Assembly (NCBI RefSeq): GCF_023630205.1
Contig: NZ_JALPRR010000002.1
Span: 798,899-862,898, forward strand
Length of the DNA stretch: 64,000 bases
Reading direction: 5' to 3'
DNA from: Pontibacter ruber
GTDB taxonomy: Bacteria; Bacteroidota; Bacteroidia; Cytophagales; Hymenobacteraceae
Positions within the stretch are counted from its first letter, which is position 1. The number at the start of each line of letters is the position of its first letter. Under the pieces are notes generated by a model. The model saw nothing but the letters and a program-made list of their open reading frames with translations, searched no databases and was not told the DNA's origin. The position numbers and the translations under genes are program-made. Below are positions 25,824 through 34,703 of this stretch, in pieces.

Positions 25824-26495
25824 TTATCTTTTCCCTTCCCATTCAGCAAAGAACTGATCCAGGAATTGCTCCATGTATTGATGCCTTTCCTGAGCAATGG
25901 CTTTTGCCGAATCCGTGTGCAGCCGGTCTTTTAGGAGCAGCAGTTTTTCATAAAAGTGGTTGATGGTCGGTGCTGTACTTGACTTATACGCTTCGAAAGA
26001 ATCATGAAGCACAGGGGCAACCGCAGGGTTATAAAGCTCGCGCCCTTTATGTCCGCCGTAGGCAAATGTACGGGCAATGCCAATCGCTCCGATAGCATCC
26101 AGCCGGTCTGCGTCCTGCACAATACGCCCTTCTATCGTTGGCATGGCAGAAGAAGTGCCCGCGCCTTTAAAAGACAAGTCTTTGATGATGGCGCAGATAT
26201 GGTTGATGACTTGCTCTTCAACTTGAAGTGAGTTTAGCCACTCTTCCGCCATTTTGGGACCTATGGTCTCATCGCCATTATGAAACTTATGATCACCTAT
26301 ATCATGCAGCAGTGCCGTTAGTTCTACAACGAAGAGGTCAGCTTGCTCTGTAGCGGCTATGTGCTTAGCATTGTTCCAGACGCGGTAAATATGCCACCAG
26401 TCGTGGCCGGAGCCTTCGCCGCTTAATAAACCTTGTACATGCTGGGCTGTGACGGCTATTATTTCTTCTTTACTCATAGCAGGTGCGGAATACAT
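25824..26495 (-). CDS. HD-domain phosphohydrolase
   Basis: A 223-residue metal-dependent HD hydrolase of the YedJ-like group. Metal-binding residues are visible in GHDWWHIYRVW, ALLHDIGDHKF and VQDADRLDAIGAIGIAR, and AFAYGGHKGREL follows. Members act on nucleotides or other phosphorylated compounds; the substrate here is not known. The start could also be the ATG six codons later (26477). It is a monocistronic gene. Confidence 0.88.
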   Translation of the reverse strand: MYSAPAMSKEEIIAVTAQHVQGLLSGEGSGHDWWHIYRVWNNAKHIAATEQADLFVVELTALLHDIGDHKFHNGDETIGPKMAEEWLNSLQVEEQVINHICAIIKDLSFKGAGTSSAMPTIEGRIVQDADRLDAIGAIGIARTFAYGGHKGRELYNPAVAPVLHDSFEAYKSSTAPTINHFYEKLLLLKDRLHTDSAKAIAQERHQYMEQFLDQFFAEWEGKR

Positions 26496-26584
26496 TTACA
26501 GCCACAAAGCTGAATATTATTAGCATAACCCGCAAATACAGGAATTACTAAATCGATAAGTATAAAGTAACCTTGGGAAATACT

Positions 26585-27076
26585 TTAATAAACAGAGATG
26601 CTGTAAAGATCTTCTATTGATTTGCCTATCAGCGTTTGTGGTTCCAGCTTTACCTTCGATAAAAACTCATCTTGCAGCATATTTGCCCATGTTTGCAGGT
26701 ATAACACTACATCATCCCGTATGTTATGTCTTAAGTTACGCTCCTCTATTGGCAGCCTGGCAAGTACAAGAGGATGGGAGAGGCGCTCCAGGTGTGTCAG
26801 TTCGTCTCTGGTAAAACCAAAATCCAGCATCTGGTCAATGATCTGGTCGAGCGGTAATCCGCTTTGAGGGCAGTAATCGCGCAGTTGTTCTCGCCAGTCA
26901 CCGTAGCGCCACATGGCTGCACCGTGTATTTCACCTTTGCTATGCTGCGTGATGGTTTGGGCCAGGTGCCCGCAGTTGCAGCTTCCCATATGCCCCCACT
27001 GATAAGTATCGCCTTTAGCTAAACGCAAGGCTGTCTGGCGCAACGCCTCGATCAATTCTACTGAAATCCTGGCCAT
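26585..27076 (-). CDS. Conserved-looking protein of unknown function with a CNCGH motif
   Basis: About 163 residues, mostly helical and soluble. The ATG at 27076 (MARISVELIEALRQTA) is preferred over a TTG 20 codons earlier, whose extra residues look hydrophobic and unrelated. A GSCNCGHLAQ segment near residue 32 could bind a metal, and an acidic helix pair (LPLDQIIDQMLDFGFTRDELTHLERL) follows. The coding pattern looks genuine, but I recognise no family or function. The DUF481 gene is divergent to it. Confidence 0.65.
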   Translation of the reverse strand: MARISVELIEALRQTALRLAKGDTYQWGHMGSCNCGHLAQTITQHSKGEIHGAAMWRYGDWREQLRDYCPQSGLPLDQIIDQMLDFGFTRDELTHLERLSHPLVLARLPIEERNLRHNIRDDVVLYLQTWANMLQDEFLSKVKLEPQTLIGKSIEDLYSISVY

Positions 27077-27222
27077 AGCTGTAATAGATTTAATAATTGG
27101 GAAGATGATGGTATAAGCAGCAACTCTTTCTATCAATCCTACTCTTTTTGCAATTACCCTGTTGTGTACCTTTGTGTTTATACTATAAGCGTTCTAAATG
27201 CATTTATGTTTTACGTAGCTGC

Positions 27223-27230
27223 TAAATTTG
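27223..27230 (+). promoter_or_regulatory. Candidate -7 box for the DUF481 gene
   Basis: TAAATTTG matches TAnnTTTG and lies 59 bp before the start codon. Another match, TACCTTTG, is at 27167-27174. No strong -33 element is visible for either. Confidence 0.4.
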
Positions 27231-27289
27231 CTTTCTCTTAAGTGGGTCTGTACAACCTAAACCTTAGAATTTTATTATAAATCAATATC

Positions 27290-28126
27290 ATGCCTTTCAG
27301 ATTTAATCATTCTTTACTTATCATATTACTGTTTAAGCTATTTCTGGCTACGCCAGCTGCAAAGGCCCAGATCCTGAATATAGAGCGGGCGAGGGTAGAG
27401 CGGGATGATACAATCAACTATTTTACAGGAAAGGGTGGATTAAATTTTTCGATGTTCAACCGCAATGCTGGTAAGAATAACCCGAACAACTTTCTACAGC
27501 TAACCTTAACAGGCGATGTGGCCTTTATAACCGCAAAGCATAGTTACCTGCTGCTTAATTACTACAACTACCTGCTCATTAATTACGACAACAGGGAGCA
27601 ACGTAATACAATCGCCAGCAATGGTTATTCCCACCTCAGGGTAAATTTTTATCGTAAGCGGAAGCTTTCTTATGAACTGTTCACCCAATTTCAGGCTGAC
27701 CTGGCGCGGGGACTGGAACGGCGTGTACTAACCGGAGGTGGTTTACGTTATGCTCTTTTACGCCGAGAGAAGGCAACCATTTTTGCCGGAACAGGTTTAA
27801 TGCACGAGCATGAGAGATGGAACGATCCGGAGCAGGAGGGGGCAAAGCGCGTTTCTGACCTCCCAAAATCGACTAACTACCTTAGCCTGAAAGCAAAACT
27901 TACAGAGCAGGTAGAGACAAACAGCATAGCCTATTACCAGACAGGCTATGACAAAAGTATAGATCGTTTCCGTAACCGGGTAAGTGGCGATGTGGGATTA
28001 AATGTAAAATTAAGCGACCATGTCTCTCTTCGTACAAACTTCAGCTGCACCTATGAGGATAGACCAATTATACCAATTACCCGGTTTATTTACGCTATTA
28101 CTAATGGAATTCAGGTTGGATTGTAA
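27290..28126 (+). CDS. DUF481 outer-membrane beta-barrel protein
   Basis: A 278-residue secreted protein. A signal peptide of about 25 residues ends in AAKAQ. The rest alternates aromatic and polar residues as in a beta barrel (YLLLNYYNYLLINYDNRE, YELFTQFQADLARGLERRVLTGGGLRYAL), matching DUF481 proteins. It ends in Leu rather than the usual Phe. It precedes the polysaccharide locus but is separated from wza by 135 bp, so a link to export is only possible. Confidence 0.85.
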   Translation: MPFRFNHSLLIILLFKLFLATPAAKAQILNIERARVERDDTINYFTGKGGLNFSMFNRNAGKNNPNNFLQLTLTGDVAFITAKHSYLLLNYYNYLLINYDNREQRNTIASNGYSHLRVNFYRKRKLSYELFTQFQADLARGLERRVLTGGGLRYALLRREKATIFAGTGLMHEHERWNDPEQEGAKRVSDLPKSTNYLSLKAKLTEQVETNSIAYYQTGYDKSIDRFRNRVSGDVGLNVKLSDHVSLRTNFSCTYEDRPIIPITRFIYAITNGIQVGL

Positions 28127-28261
28127 AGATCATGTACTATTTTTTTAATGTAAAAGCAGTGCATCCGCAATATTTTTCATAATTTCACCATTTGAATCAT
28201 AGTTTCGGCCACTGTTTTAGAAGTAGCTAAACTTAAAGTAAGTGTAGAAAAAACACCTGAA

Positions 28262-29044
28262 ATGCGTAACACCCTTATTGTTGTATGGATACTACTTGGC
28301 GCCACCCTGCTTGGTTCCTGTGTACCCCAAAAGAAACTGATTCTGCTCCAGGACAAAGCCGATGTTGAAGACCAGGGCAAAGCGGATGAACTGCTGAAGA
28401 CATTTGCGCTGAAACAGCCGGTTTATACTTTGAAACCTGGTGATGTTTTATCGCTAAGGGTGTTAAGTACGACTCCCACAGAATACAACTTTTTAAGTAC
28501 TCCTGCAGCAGTAACAGGTACAGAAGATCCGGTTTTGAGCGGTTATACGTTGGATGCGGAGGGTAATATGCTATTGCCAGTGGTTGGCAAGATAACTCTG
28601 GCAGGCTTAACAATGCCGGAAGCGCGTACGAAAGTAACAGAGGCTCTACGTCCTTTCCTTTCAGACCCAACGGTGAACTTAAGGCTGCTCACGTTTCGTT
28701 ATAGCGTTTTAGGAGAGGTTTCGGATCAAGGCCAATTTACCACCTACCAGGATAACATTAACTTGATGGAAGCGCTTGCTAATGCCGGTGGCTTTGCACC
28801 CTATGCAAACAGAGGTAAAGTGAAACTTATACGGTCCGAGGCTGGTCAGGCAAAACTTTATACCTTCAGCTTACTGGAGAATGAGACGATCGCAAAAAAT
28901 AATTTCTTTTTGCAGCCTAATGATGTAATTGTAGTAGACCCTCTTCCGGCAAAGAATATAAGAGAAAACTTATTAACAAACGTTACCTTTACGCTTTCAT
29001 TAGTTAGTTCATTAAGTCTTTTAATCTGGAGGTTTACACAGTGA
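28262..29044 (+). CDS. wza: Polysaccharide export outer-membrane lipoprotein (Wza family)
   Basis: A 260-residue exporter pore component. The lipobox LLGSC follows a short signal. A Poly_export domain (YTLKPGDVLSLRVLST, ending NMLLPVVGKITLAGLTMPEARTKV) is followed by an SLBB domain (FSVLGEVSDQGQ-like strand, MEALANAGGFAPYANRGKVKLIR). A C-terminal helix, VTFTLSLVSSLSLLIWRF, would cross the outer membrane as in Wza. The wzc gene follows after 58 bp, so the two likely work as the export channel and its partner. Confidence 0.9.
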   Translation: MRNTLIVVWILLGATLLGSCVPQKKLILLQDKADVEDQGKADELLKTFALKQPVYTLKPGDVLSLRVLSTTPTEYNFLSTPAAVTGTEDPVLSGYTLDAEGNMLLPVVGKITLAGLTMPEARTKVTEALRPFLSDPTVNLRLLTFRYSVLGEVSDQGQFTTYQDNINLMEALANAGGFAPYANRGKVKLIRSEAGQAKLYTFSLLENETIAKNNFFLQPNDVIVVDPLPAKNIRENLLTNVTFTLSLVSSLSLLIWRFTQ

Positions 29045-29102
29045 TTAATTTTTTACTTTACTGACCTTAATCGAAGAAATTTAAGCATTTACTCAATATA
29101 AA

Positions 29103-31481
29103 TTGGAAGCAAATAGATTACAAACACAGGAAAGCGGGTTAGATATTAACAAGTTGCTGTCAAAAATTCTACAGCATAGGTACCTTATTTTATTCTCTGT
29201 ATTCATAGCTCTCCTGTTAGCCTATCTGATAAACAGATATACTGTTCCCCTTTACGAGGTGAGGTCTTCTGTCATGATTATTAAACCTGTGGAACAGGGA
29301 GCATCTGCAGCTGCTCTGCTCTATGGTGCAGAAGTGTTTCAGGGCACACGGGATCTAACTAATGAGTCAGTCCTTTTGAAGACAAAAGCGCTCGTAAAAG
29401 AGACACTAAAGAAGCTTGATTTTAATTTATCTTATTATCAGCAGGGAAATGTCAAGCTGACAGAGGCTTATAAGTCGGCAATACCATTCTCTGTTACTAT
29501 TGATACAGTATCTTCTAAATTGCCTTATGGTGTTTTATTTCAGGTGTTACCTCAGGAAAATCAAACCTACCAATTAATTTCAGACAATCCTGGCTGGAAG
29601 AACAAACTGAGTGGTAAAGTATTTAAATCTGGCCAAAGCTATATAATTGATGGCTTTCAATTTCTAATTAATTTAAAAAGCGAAAATAGCGGAGAAACTC
29701 CAAATGAATTGCTATTTAAAATCAATGATTTAGATCAGTTAGCAAAGCAGTATGCATCCAGATTAGATGTTTCACCCATGCCAGGTGGCGCCTCTGCTCT
29801 TGTGCTTAAGGTTTCTGGCCCAACGCCTGCAAAAGACATTGATTTTCTGAATGCGCATATGCAAACGTATCGTCAGAATAATCTTTTAATTAAAAATACC
29901 AATGCCTCCAATACTTTAAATTTTATTGACGACCAATTACAGCAAATAAGTGATTCTCTCTATTTTATTGAAAATAGACTAGAGATTTTTAAAAAAGGAA
30001 ATTCAAGGCTTAGCATCAGTGATCAAGGTGGTAGTATCGCTCTAGGTATTCAAGATTTGGAAAGTCAGAAAGCTATTTTATTGGTAAATGATAAATATTT
30101 TAAATACCTCAGATCCTACTTGCACAGTGAAGCTGGGAAAGAGAATATAGCTGTTCCTGCAACACTTGGTATACAGGATCCTATTTTAAATCAATTGGTT
30201 GGTAATCTTGTACAGTTACAGAATGAGGTTGATGCATTAAGTAAAGCTGAAATTCGATCTAATCCGATAATACTAAATGAATTGAAGGTTAAAAGCCAAC
30301 AGCTTAAGGACTTAAGAATAAATATCTTGGAAAACCTTCGCACCATTGAAGATGCCAATATGATCGCGATGAATGAGCTTAACAGGCGAATAAATCAGGC
30401 ATCAGGCCAATTACAGCAATTACCAACGGCAGAGCGGAAGTTGATTAATATCCAGAGGTTGTATAATCTAAGCGAAAACCTTTATGTATTCCTGATGGAA
30501 AAGCGTGCGGAGGCGGGCATTGCCAAAGCTGCTAATACTTCTGATGTGACTATTTTAAAGGAGGCTGAAAGAGGGGCTATGATTGCTCCGACAAGTACTA
30601 AAAATTATATCACTGCACTTTTACTAGGTTTAGCAATACCAATAGGGCTTATTTTTTTGAAAGATTTTCTGAATACGAAAGTTAGCTCTATTGAAGACAT
30701 TGAAAAGTACACCACACTTCCTTTGTTAGGTATGGTGGGGCACAATAAAAAAGAAAATGTAAATCTTATTAACCAAAGCCCGAGGTCTGCTCTATCTGAA
30801 GCGTTCCGAACCGTCAGATCAAACCTCCGCTTCATGCTGAACAGGCAAGAGAGTGAAGGGAAAATCATCGTTATTACTTCTTCAATAAGCGGTGAGGGCA
30901 AAACCTTTTCAGCTAAAAACCTTGCCTATATACTCTCTATTTCAGGTGAGCGAACTATCCTGATCAATGCTGATATGCGTAAGCCTAACAATAACACTGA
31001 TTATGGTGTTAGTAGTAGCGTAGGCTTGAGTAACTACTTGGCAGGGTTCGCAACTATGGATGATGTTATTCACCATTCTATCCAGGAAGGGCTGTACATT
31101 TTGCCTTCAGGCGATATTCCACCCAATCCTTCAGAATTACTTTTGAATCAACGGATGAATGAACTTGTGTCTGAACTTAAACACCAGTTTGATTATATAG
31201 TGATCGATACTCCGCCAGTTGGTATACTTTCTGATGGATTAGAACTAATGCAAATTGCTGATGCCAGCATATATATGGTGAGGCAAAACTATAGCCATAA
31301 GGCATTCCTAAATACAATCCAGCATCATTATGAAACAGGAAAAGTAAAGAATATTGCTGTACTGTTCAATGATGTTGATTACAAGAAGTTAAATTATGGT
31401 TATGGCTACGGCTACGGGTATGGTTATGGTTACTATGCAGAGGATACGGAAACAAAGGCATGGTGGAAAAAGTTTGTGTAA
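29103..31481 (+). CDS. wzc: Polysaccharide co-polymerase tyrosine kinase (Wzc family)
   Basis: A 792-residue inner-membrane protein controlling chain length and export. Residues about 28-50 and 500-520 are membrane helices flanking a periplasmic Wzz/GNVR domain with coiled coils. The cytoplasmic BY-kinase has Walker A SISGEGKTFSAKN, Walker A' ILINADMRKP and Walker B YIVIDTPP. The C-terminus has a Tyr cluster of alternating Gly-Tyr (LNYGYGYGYGYGYGYY), the expected autophosphorylation tail. No ATG is in frame near the start and a stop lies upstream, so the start is TTG at 29103. Confidence 0.94.
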   Translation: MEANRLQTQESGLDINKLLSKILQHRYLILFSVFIALLLAYLINRYTVPLYEVRSSVMIIKPVEQGASAAALLYGAEVFQGTRDLTNESVLLKTKALVKETLKKLDFNLSYYQQGNVKLTEAYKSAIPFSVTIDTVSSKLPYGVLFQVLPQENQTYQLISDNPGWKNKLSGKVFKSGQSYIIDGFQFLINLKSENSGETPNELLFKINDLDQLAKQYASRLDVSPMPGGASALVLKVSGPTPAKDIDFLNAHMQTYRQNNLLIKNTNASNTLNFIDDQLQQISDSLYFIENRLEIFKKGNSRLSISDQGGSIALGIQDLESQKAILLVNDKYFKYLRSYLHSEAGKENIAVPATLGIQDPILNQLVGNLVQLQNEVDALSKAEIRSNPIILNELKVKSQQLKDLRINILENLRTIEDANMIAMNELNRRINQASGQLQQLPTAERKLINIQRLYNLSENLYVFLMEKRAEAGIAKAANTSDVTILKEAERGAMIAPTSTKNYITALLLGLAIPIGLIFLKDFLNTKVSSIEDIEKYTTLPLLGMVGHNKKENVNLINQSPRSALSEAFRTVRSNLRFMLNRQESEGKIIVITSSISGEGKTFSAKNLAYILSISGERTILINADMRKPNNNTDYGVSSSVGLSNYLAGFATMDDVIHHSIQEGLYILPSGDIPPNPSELLLNQRMNELVSELKHQFDYIVIDTPPVGILSDGLELMQIADASIYMVRQNYSHKAFLNTIQHHYETGKVKNIAVLFNDVDYKKLNYGYGYGYGYGYGYYAEDTETKAWWKKFV

Positions 31482-31583
31482 TTCAGTAAAGTTGAAGCAA
31501 CTGCTCTGCAGTAAAGCCGTATGTAGTTTCCAATATATAACTACTTAGTGCATGCAATCCCTTTTTATTATTAATCTTGTTTG

Positions 31584-32528
31584 ATGGAAACAACATCATC
31601 TGTTTATATTGCCGGCCATAGAGGAATGGTCGGCTCAGCTATTCTTAGGAATCTTCAGAGTTCAGGGTTCACTAATATTATTACCAAAACATCTTCAGAA
31701 CTAGATCTTAGAAATCAGCAGGCTGTTTTTGATTTTTTTGAGGAGCAAAAACTTGAATATGTATTTCTTGCTGCTGCTAAAGTAGGTGGTATATTAGCTA
31801 ACAATACCTACAGGGCAGAGTTTATCTATGATAATCTCATGATGGAAGCTAATGTAATCCATGCAGCTTATCAAGCGGGAGTTAAGAAACTATTATTTTT
31901 AGGCTCTTCCTGTATCTACCCCAAATTAGCTGCTCAGCCACTAAAAGAAGAGTATTTGCTAACAGGTTTGCTGGAGCCAACAAACGAGCCTTATGCTATT
32001 GCCAAAATTGCTGGCATAAAATTATGTGAGGCTTACAGAGACCAGTATGGCTGTGACTTTATCAGTGTAATGCCTACTAACCTGTATGGTTACAATGATA
32101 ATTACGACTTAAATAATTCTCATGTACTACCTGCCTTGATACGTAAATTTCATGAAGCAAAAGACAACGGATATTCTACTGTTAACGTATGGGGCACAGG
32201 AAGCCCGCGACGTGAGTTTCTATTTGCAGATGATCTCGCTGAAGCTTGTGTGTATCTGATGCATAATTATAGTGGACGAGAACTTGTCAATATTGGTACA
32301 GGGGAAGACATCACCATCAAAGAACTGGCTCTGTTGATTAAAGAAGTTGTTGGTTTTGAAGGAGAACTCGTGTTTGATGCCTCAAAGCCAGACGGTACGC
32401 CACGTAAATTGATGGATGTAACTAAACTTCATAGCCTCGGCTTTAAACATAACATTGAATTACGTGAAGGTATTACACTTGCTTACCAAGACTTTAAGGA
32501 GAAATACGTAAAAAAACAAGTATCATAA
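31584..32528 (+). CDS. fcl: GDP-L-fucose synthase
   Basis: An extended SDR enzyme of 314 residues that converts GDP-4-keto-6-deoxymannose to GDP-L-fucose with NADPH. It shows [13 protein letters not shown] for cofactor binding, LGSSCIYPK with the catalytic Ser, and [13 protein letters not shown] with Tyr and Lys. [13 protein letters not shown] and [17 protein letters not shown] are family hallmarks. The ATG at 31584 is chosen over a TTG codon before it. It precedes gmd, the reverse of the more usual gmd-fcl order. Confidence 0.95.
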   Translation: METTSSVYIAGHRGMVGSAILRNLQSSGFTNIITKTSSELDLRNQQAVFDFFEEQKLEYVFLAAAKVGGILANNTYRAEFIYDNLMMEANVIHAAYQAGVKKLLFLGSSCIYPKLAAQPLKEEYLLTGLLEPTNEPYAIAKIAGIKLCEAYRDQYGCDFISVMPTNLYGYNDNYDLNNSHVLPALIRKFHEAKDNGYSTVNVWGTGSPRREFLFADDLAEACVYLMHNYSGRELVNIGTGEDITIKELALLIKEVVGFEGELVFDASKPDGTPRKLMDVTKLHSLGFKHNIELREGITLAYQDFKEKYVKKQVS

Positions 32529-32534
32529 ATTATA

Positions 32535-32593
32535 CTCCCCGCCTTAGACAAGGAGGGGCTAGGGGTAGTTGGAAGTTTTACCCCCTCCTTTTT
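32535..32593 (+). repeat. GC-rich alternative hairpins between fcl and gmd (REP-like or terminator)
   Basis: CTCCCCGCCTTAGACAAGG with AGGGG forms a local hairpin (about 32535-32558). AAGGAGGGG (32550-32558) can also pair with CCCCTCCTT (32582-32590), followed by TTT. GGGGTA (32562-32567) can pair with TACCCC (32579-32584). The sequence resembles GC-rich elements repeated between genes in Bacteroidota, and differs from its AT-rich surroundings. Confidence 0.55.
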
Positions 32594-32624
32594 AATAATC
32601 AAATATCATAATATTACCTATAAC

Positions 32625-33737
32625 ATGAAAACAGCCCTTATAACTGGCGTTACCGGACAGGACGGAGCATATTTAGCTGAACTACTTCTTAGCAAAGGAT
32701 ATAAAGTACATGGATTAAAGCGTCGTAGTTCTTTATTTAACACAGACCGTATTGATCATCTTTACCAAGACCCGCACGAGAAGAATATCAATTTCAAACT
32801 TCACTACGGCGACTTAACAGACTCCACTAACCTGATCCGCATCATCCAGGAAACACAGCCAGATGAGATCTATAACTTGGCTGCTATGAGTCATGTGAAG
32901 GTAAGTTTTGATACACCGGAATATACAGCCAATGCAGATGGAATAGGCACTCTTCGTATTTTGGAGGCAATCAGGATTTTAGGTTTAACAGAGAAAACCA
33001 GAGTATATCAAGCCTCTACCTCAGAACTTTACGGTTTGGTGCAAGCTGTACCGCAGTCAGAAACAACTCCATTCTACCCACGTTCTCCTTACGCGGTAGC
33101 TAAACTTTATGGTTATTGGATTACTGTCAATTATCGTGAAGCGTATGGTATGTATGCATGCAATGGTATTTTGTTTAATCATGAATCGCCATTACGTGGT
33201 GAAACTTTTGTTACCCGTAAAATCACCCGGGCGGCTTCCAGAATTGCATTAGGCCTGCAGGAAAAACTTTATTTAGGTAACCTGGATGCTAAACGAGATT
33301 GGGGCCATGCTAAAGATTATGTAGAAGCCATGTGGCTGATACTTCAGCAAGATAAGCCTGAAGATTTTGTAATCGCTACAGGAGTTACGACTACAGTTCG
33401 TGATTTTGTAAAAATGTCTTTTGCTGAGGTAGGAATCCAAATCGAATTCAAAGGCGAAGGCGTTGACGAAAGAGGATATATTGCAGCATGCAAAAATCCT
33501 GAATACCAGGTTGAAATAGGCCGGGAAATTGTATGTGTTGATCCAAATTATTTCAGACCTACGGAAGTAGATCTGCTAATTGGTGATCCTACAAAGTCAA
33601 AAACTAAACTAGGGTGGGAACCAAAATATGATTTAGCAGCTTTGATTAAAGACATGATGCAGTCTGATATTGAGCTATTTAAAAGAGATACTTACCTGAT
33701 GGAAGGTGGGCATCGCATTCTTAATTACCACGAATAA
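32625..33737 (+). CDS. gmd: GDP-mannose 4,6-dehydratase
   Basis: A 370-residue SDR enzyme making GDP-4-keto-6-deoxymannose, the substrate of the fcl product. It shows [19 protein letters not shown] at the N-terminus, [13 protein letters not shown], the catalytic STSELYG with Ser/Thr, [15 protein letters not shown] with Tyr and Lys, and [16 protein letters not shown]. These are full GMD signatures at usual length. Together with fcl it supplies GDP-fucose; no manB or manC is in the window. It ends just before a strong hairpin that lies directly in front of wzm. Confidence 0.97.
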   Translation: MKTALITGVTGQDGAYLAELLLSKGYKVHGLKRRSSLFNTDRIDHLYQDPHEKNINFKLHYGDLTDSTNLIRIIQETQPDEIYNLAAMSHVKVSFDTPEYTANADGIGTLRILEAIRILGLTEKTRVYQASTSELYGLVQAVPQSETTPFYPRSPYAVAKLYGYWITVNYREAYGMYACNGILFNHESPLRGETFVTRKITRAASRIALGLQEKLYLGNLDAKRDWGHAKDYVEAMWLILQQDKPEDFVIATGVTTTVRDFVKMSFAEVGIQIEFKGEGVDERGYIAACKNPEYQVEIGREIVCVDPNYFRPTEVDLLIGDPTKSKTKLGWEPKYDLAALIKDMMQSDIELFKRDTYLMEGGHRILNYHE

Positions 33738-33770
33738 ACGCTATAGTAGAGAGTACAACTTAAATTTAAG

Positions 33771-33838
33771 TATATTTGCATTGCTTCTTATACCTGTGCT
33801 CAGGTTTTAGAAGCAATGCAATTTTTTTGTTCCTGTAA
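33771..33838 (+). promoter_or_regulatory. Promoter and terminator-like leader before wzm
   Basis: TATATTTG at 33771-33778 is a perfect -7 box. It overlaps a 13-bp perfect stem (33776-33788 with 33819-33831), followed by seven T residues. The T-run ends only about 12 bp before the wzm start. A transcript begun here would enter the hairpin arm at once, so this may be a leader attenuator, or simply the gmd terminator. Confidence 0.6.
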
Positions 33839-33850
33839 AGCATTTAACTG

Positions 33851-34702
33851 ATGAAAACACAAGAAGAAGACTGGACACTGGTCATAAAACCTAGTTCTGG
33901 ACTCTTTGATTTACAACTTAAGGAAGTTTGGCGTTACCGCGACCTGTTACAAATGTTTGTGCGGCGCGATTTTGTTGCGGTTTACAAGCAAACTATCCTT
34001 GGTCCAATCTGGTTTTTCCTGCAGCCACTGTTTACTACTATCACATTTACGATAGTGTTTGGCAATATAGCAGGCATTTCCACAGATGGTGTTCCTCCTT
34101 TATTGTTTTATATGGCGGGTATAGTAGGATGGAATTATTTTGCCGAATGTTTAAATGCAACTTCCACAACCTTTATACAAAATGCAAATATCTTTGGTAA
34201 GGTTTATTTTCCCAGGCTAATTATGCCTCTATCTATTGTTGTTTCAAACTTGCTAAAGTTTGGCGTACAGTTTATCTTATTTTTAGTGCTTCTAGGCTAT
34301 TACATTTTATCTGGGGCATATATTCAGCCAAATTTGACAATATTATTAGTACCATTTCTAATAATATTAATGGCTTTACTTGGATTAGGCTTCGGTATGC
34401 TCATCTCTGCTATGACCACAAAGTATCGGGATCTCAAATTTTTAATTACATTCGGAGTTCAACTTGCAATGTATGCTTCTCCTGTAATATACCCTTTATC
34501 TACTCTTCCCGAAAAATATAAAGTTTATATTTTAGCAAATCCTATGTCAAGTGTAATTGAGACATTCAGATATGCCTTTTTAGGAGAAGGCACATTTAGC
34601 TGGATGTATTTGGGGTATTCTACTTTATTTGCGATGTTGGTTTTTACCTTAGGTGTACTTATTTTCAATAAGGTAGAAAAGTCTTTTATGGATACTGTTT
34701 AA
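33851..34702 (+). CDS. wzm: ABC-2 polysaccharide exporter permease (Wzm/TagG family)
   Basis: A 283-residue inner-membrane permease with six helices. The N-terminal part LQMFVRRDFVAVYKQTILGPIWFF is the typical TagG/RfbD start, and ISAMTTKYRDLKFLITFGVQLAMYASPVIYPLS is the family's second hallmark. With Wzt it exports finished lipid-linked glycans to the periplasm. The wzt start follows the stop by one base. Confidence 0.94.
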   Translation: MKTQEEDWTLVIKPSSGLFDLQLKEVWRYRDLLQMFVRRDFVAVYKQTILGPIWFFLQPLFTTITFTIVFGNIAGISTDGVPPLLFYMAGIVGWNYFAECLNATSTTFIQNANIFGKVYFPRLIMPLSIVVSNLLKFGVQFILFLVLLGYYILSGAYIQPNLTILLVPFLIILMALLGLGFGMLISAMTTKYRDLKFLITFGVQLAMYASPVIYPLSTLPEKYKVYILANPMSSVIETFRYAFLGEGTFSWMYLGYSTLFAMLVFTLGVLIFNKVEKSFMDTV

Positions 34703-34703
34703 A

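Noticed and set aside
32535..32593. Riboswitch before gmd
   Set aside because: The alternative pairings are simple G-rich/C-rich arms with no conserved ligand-binding core that I recognise.
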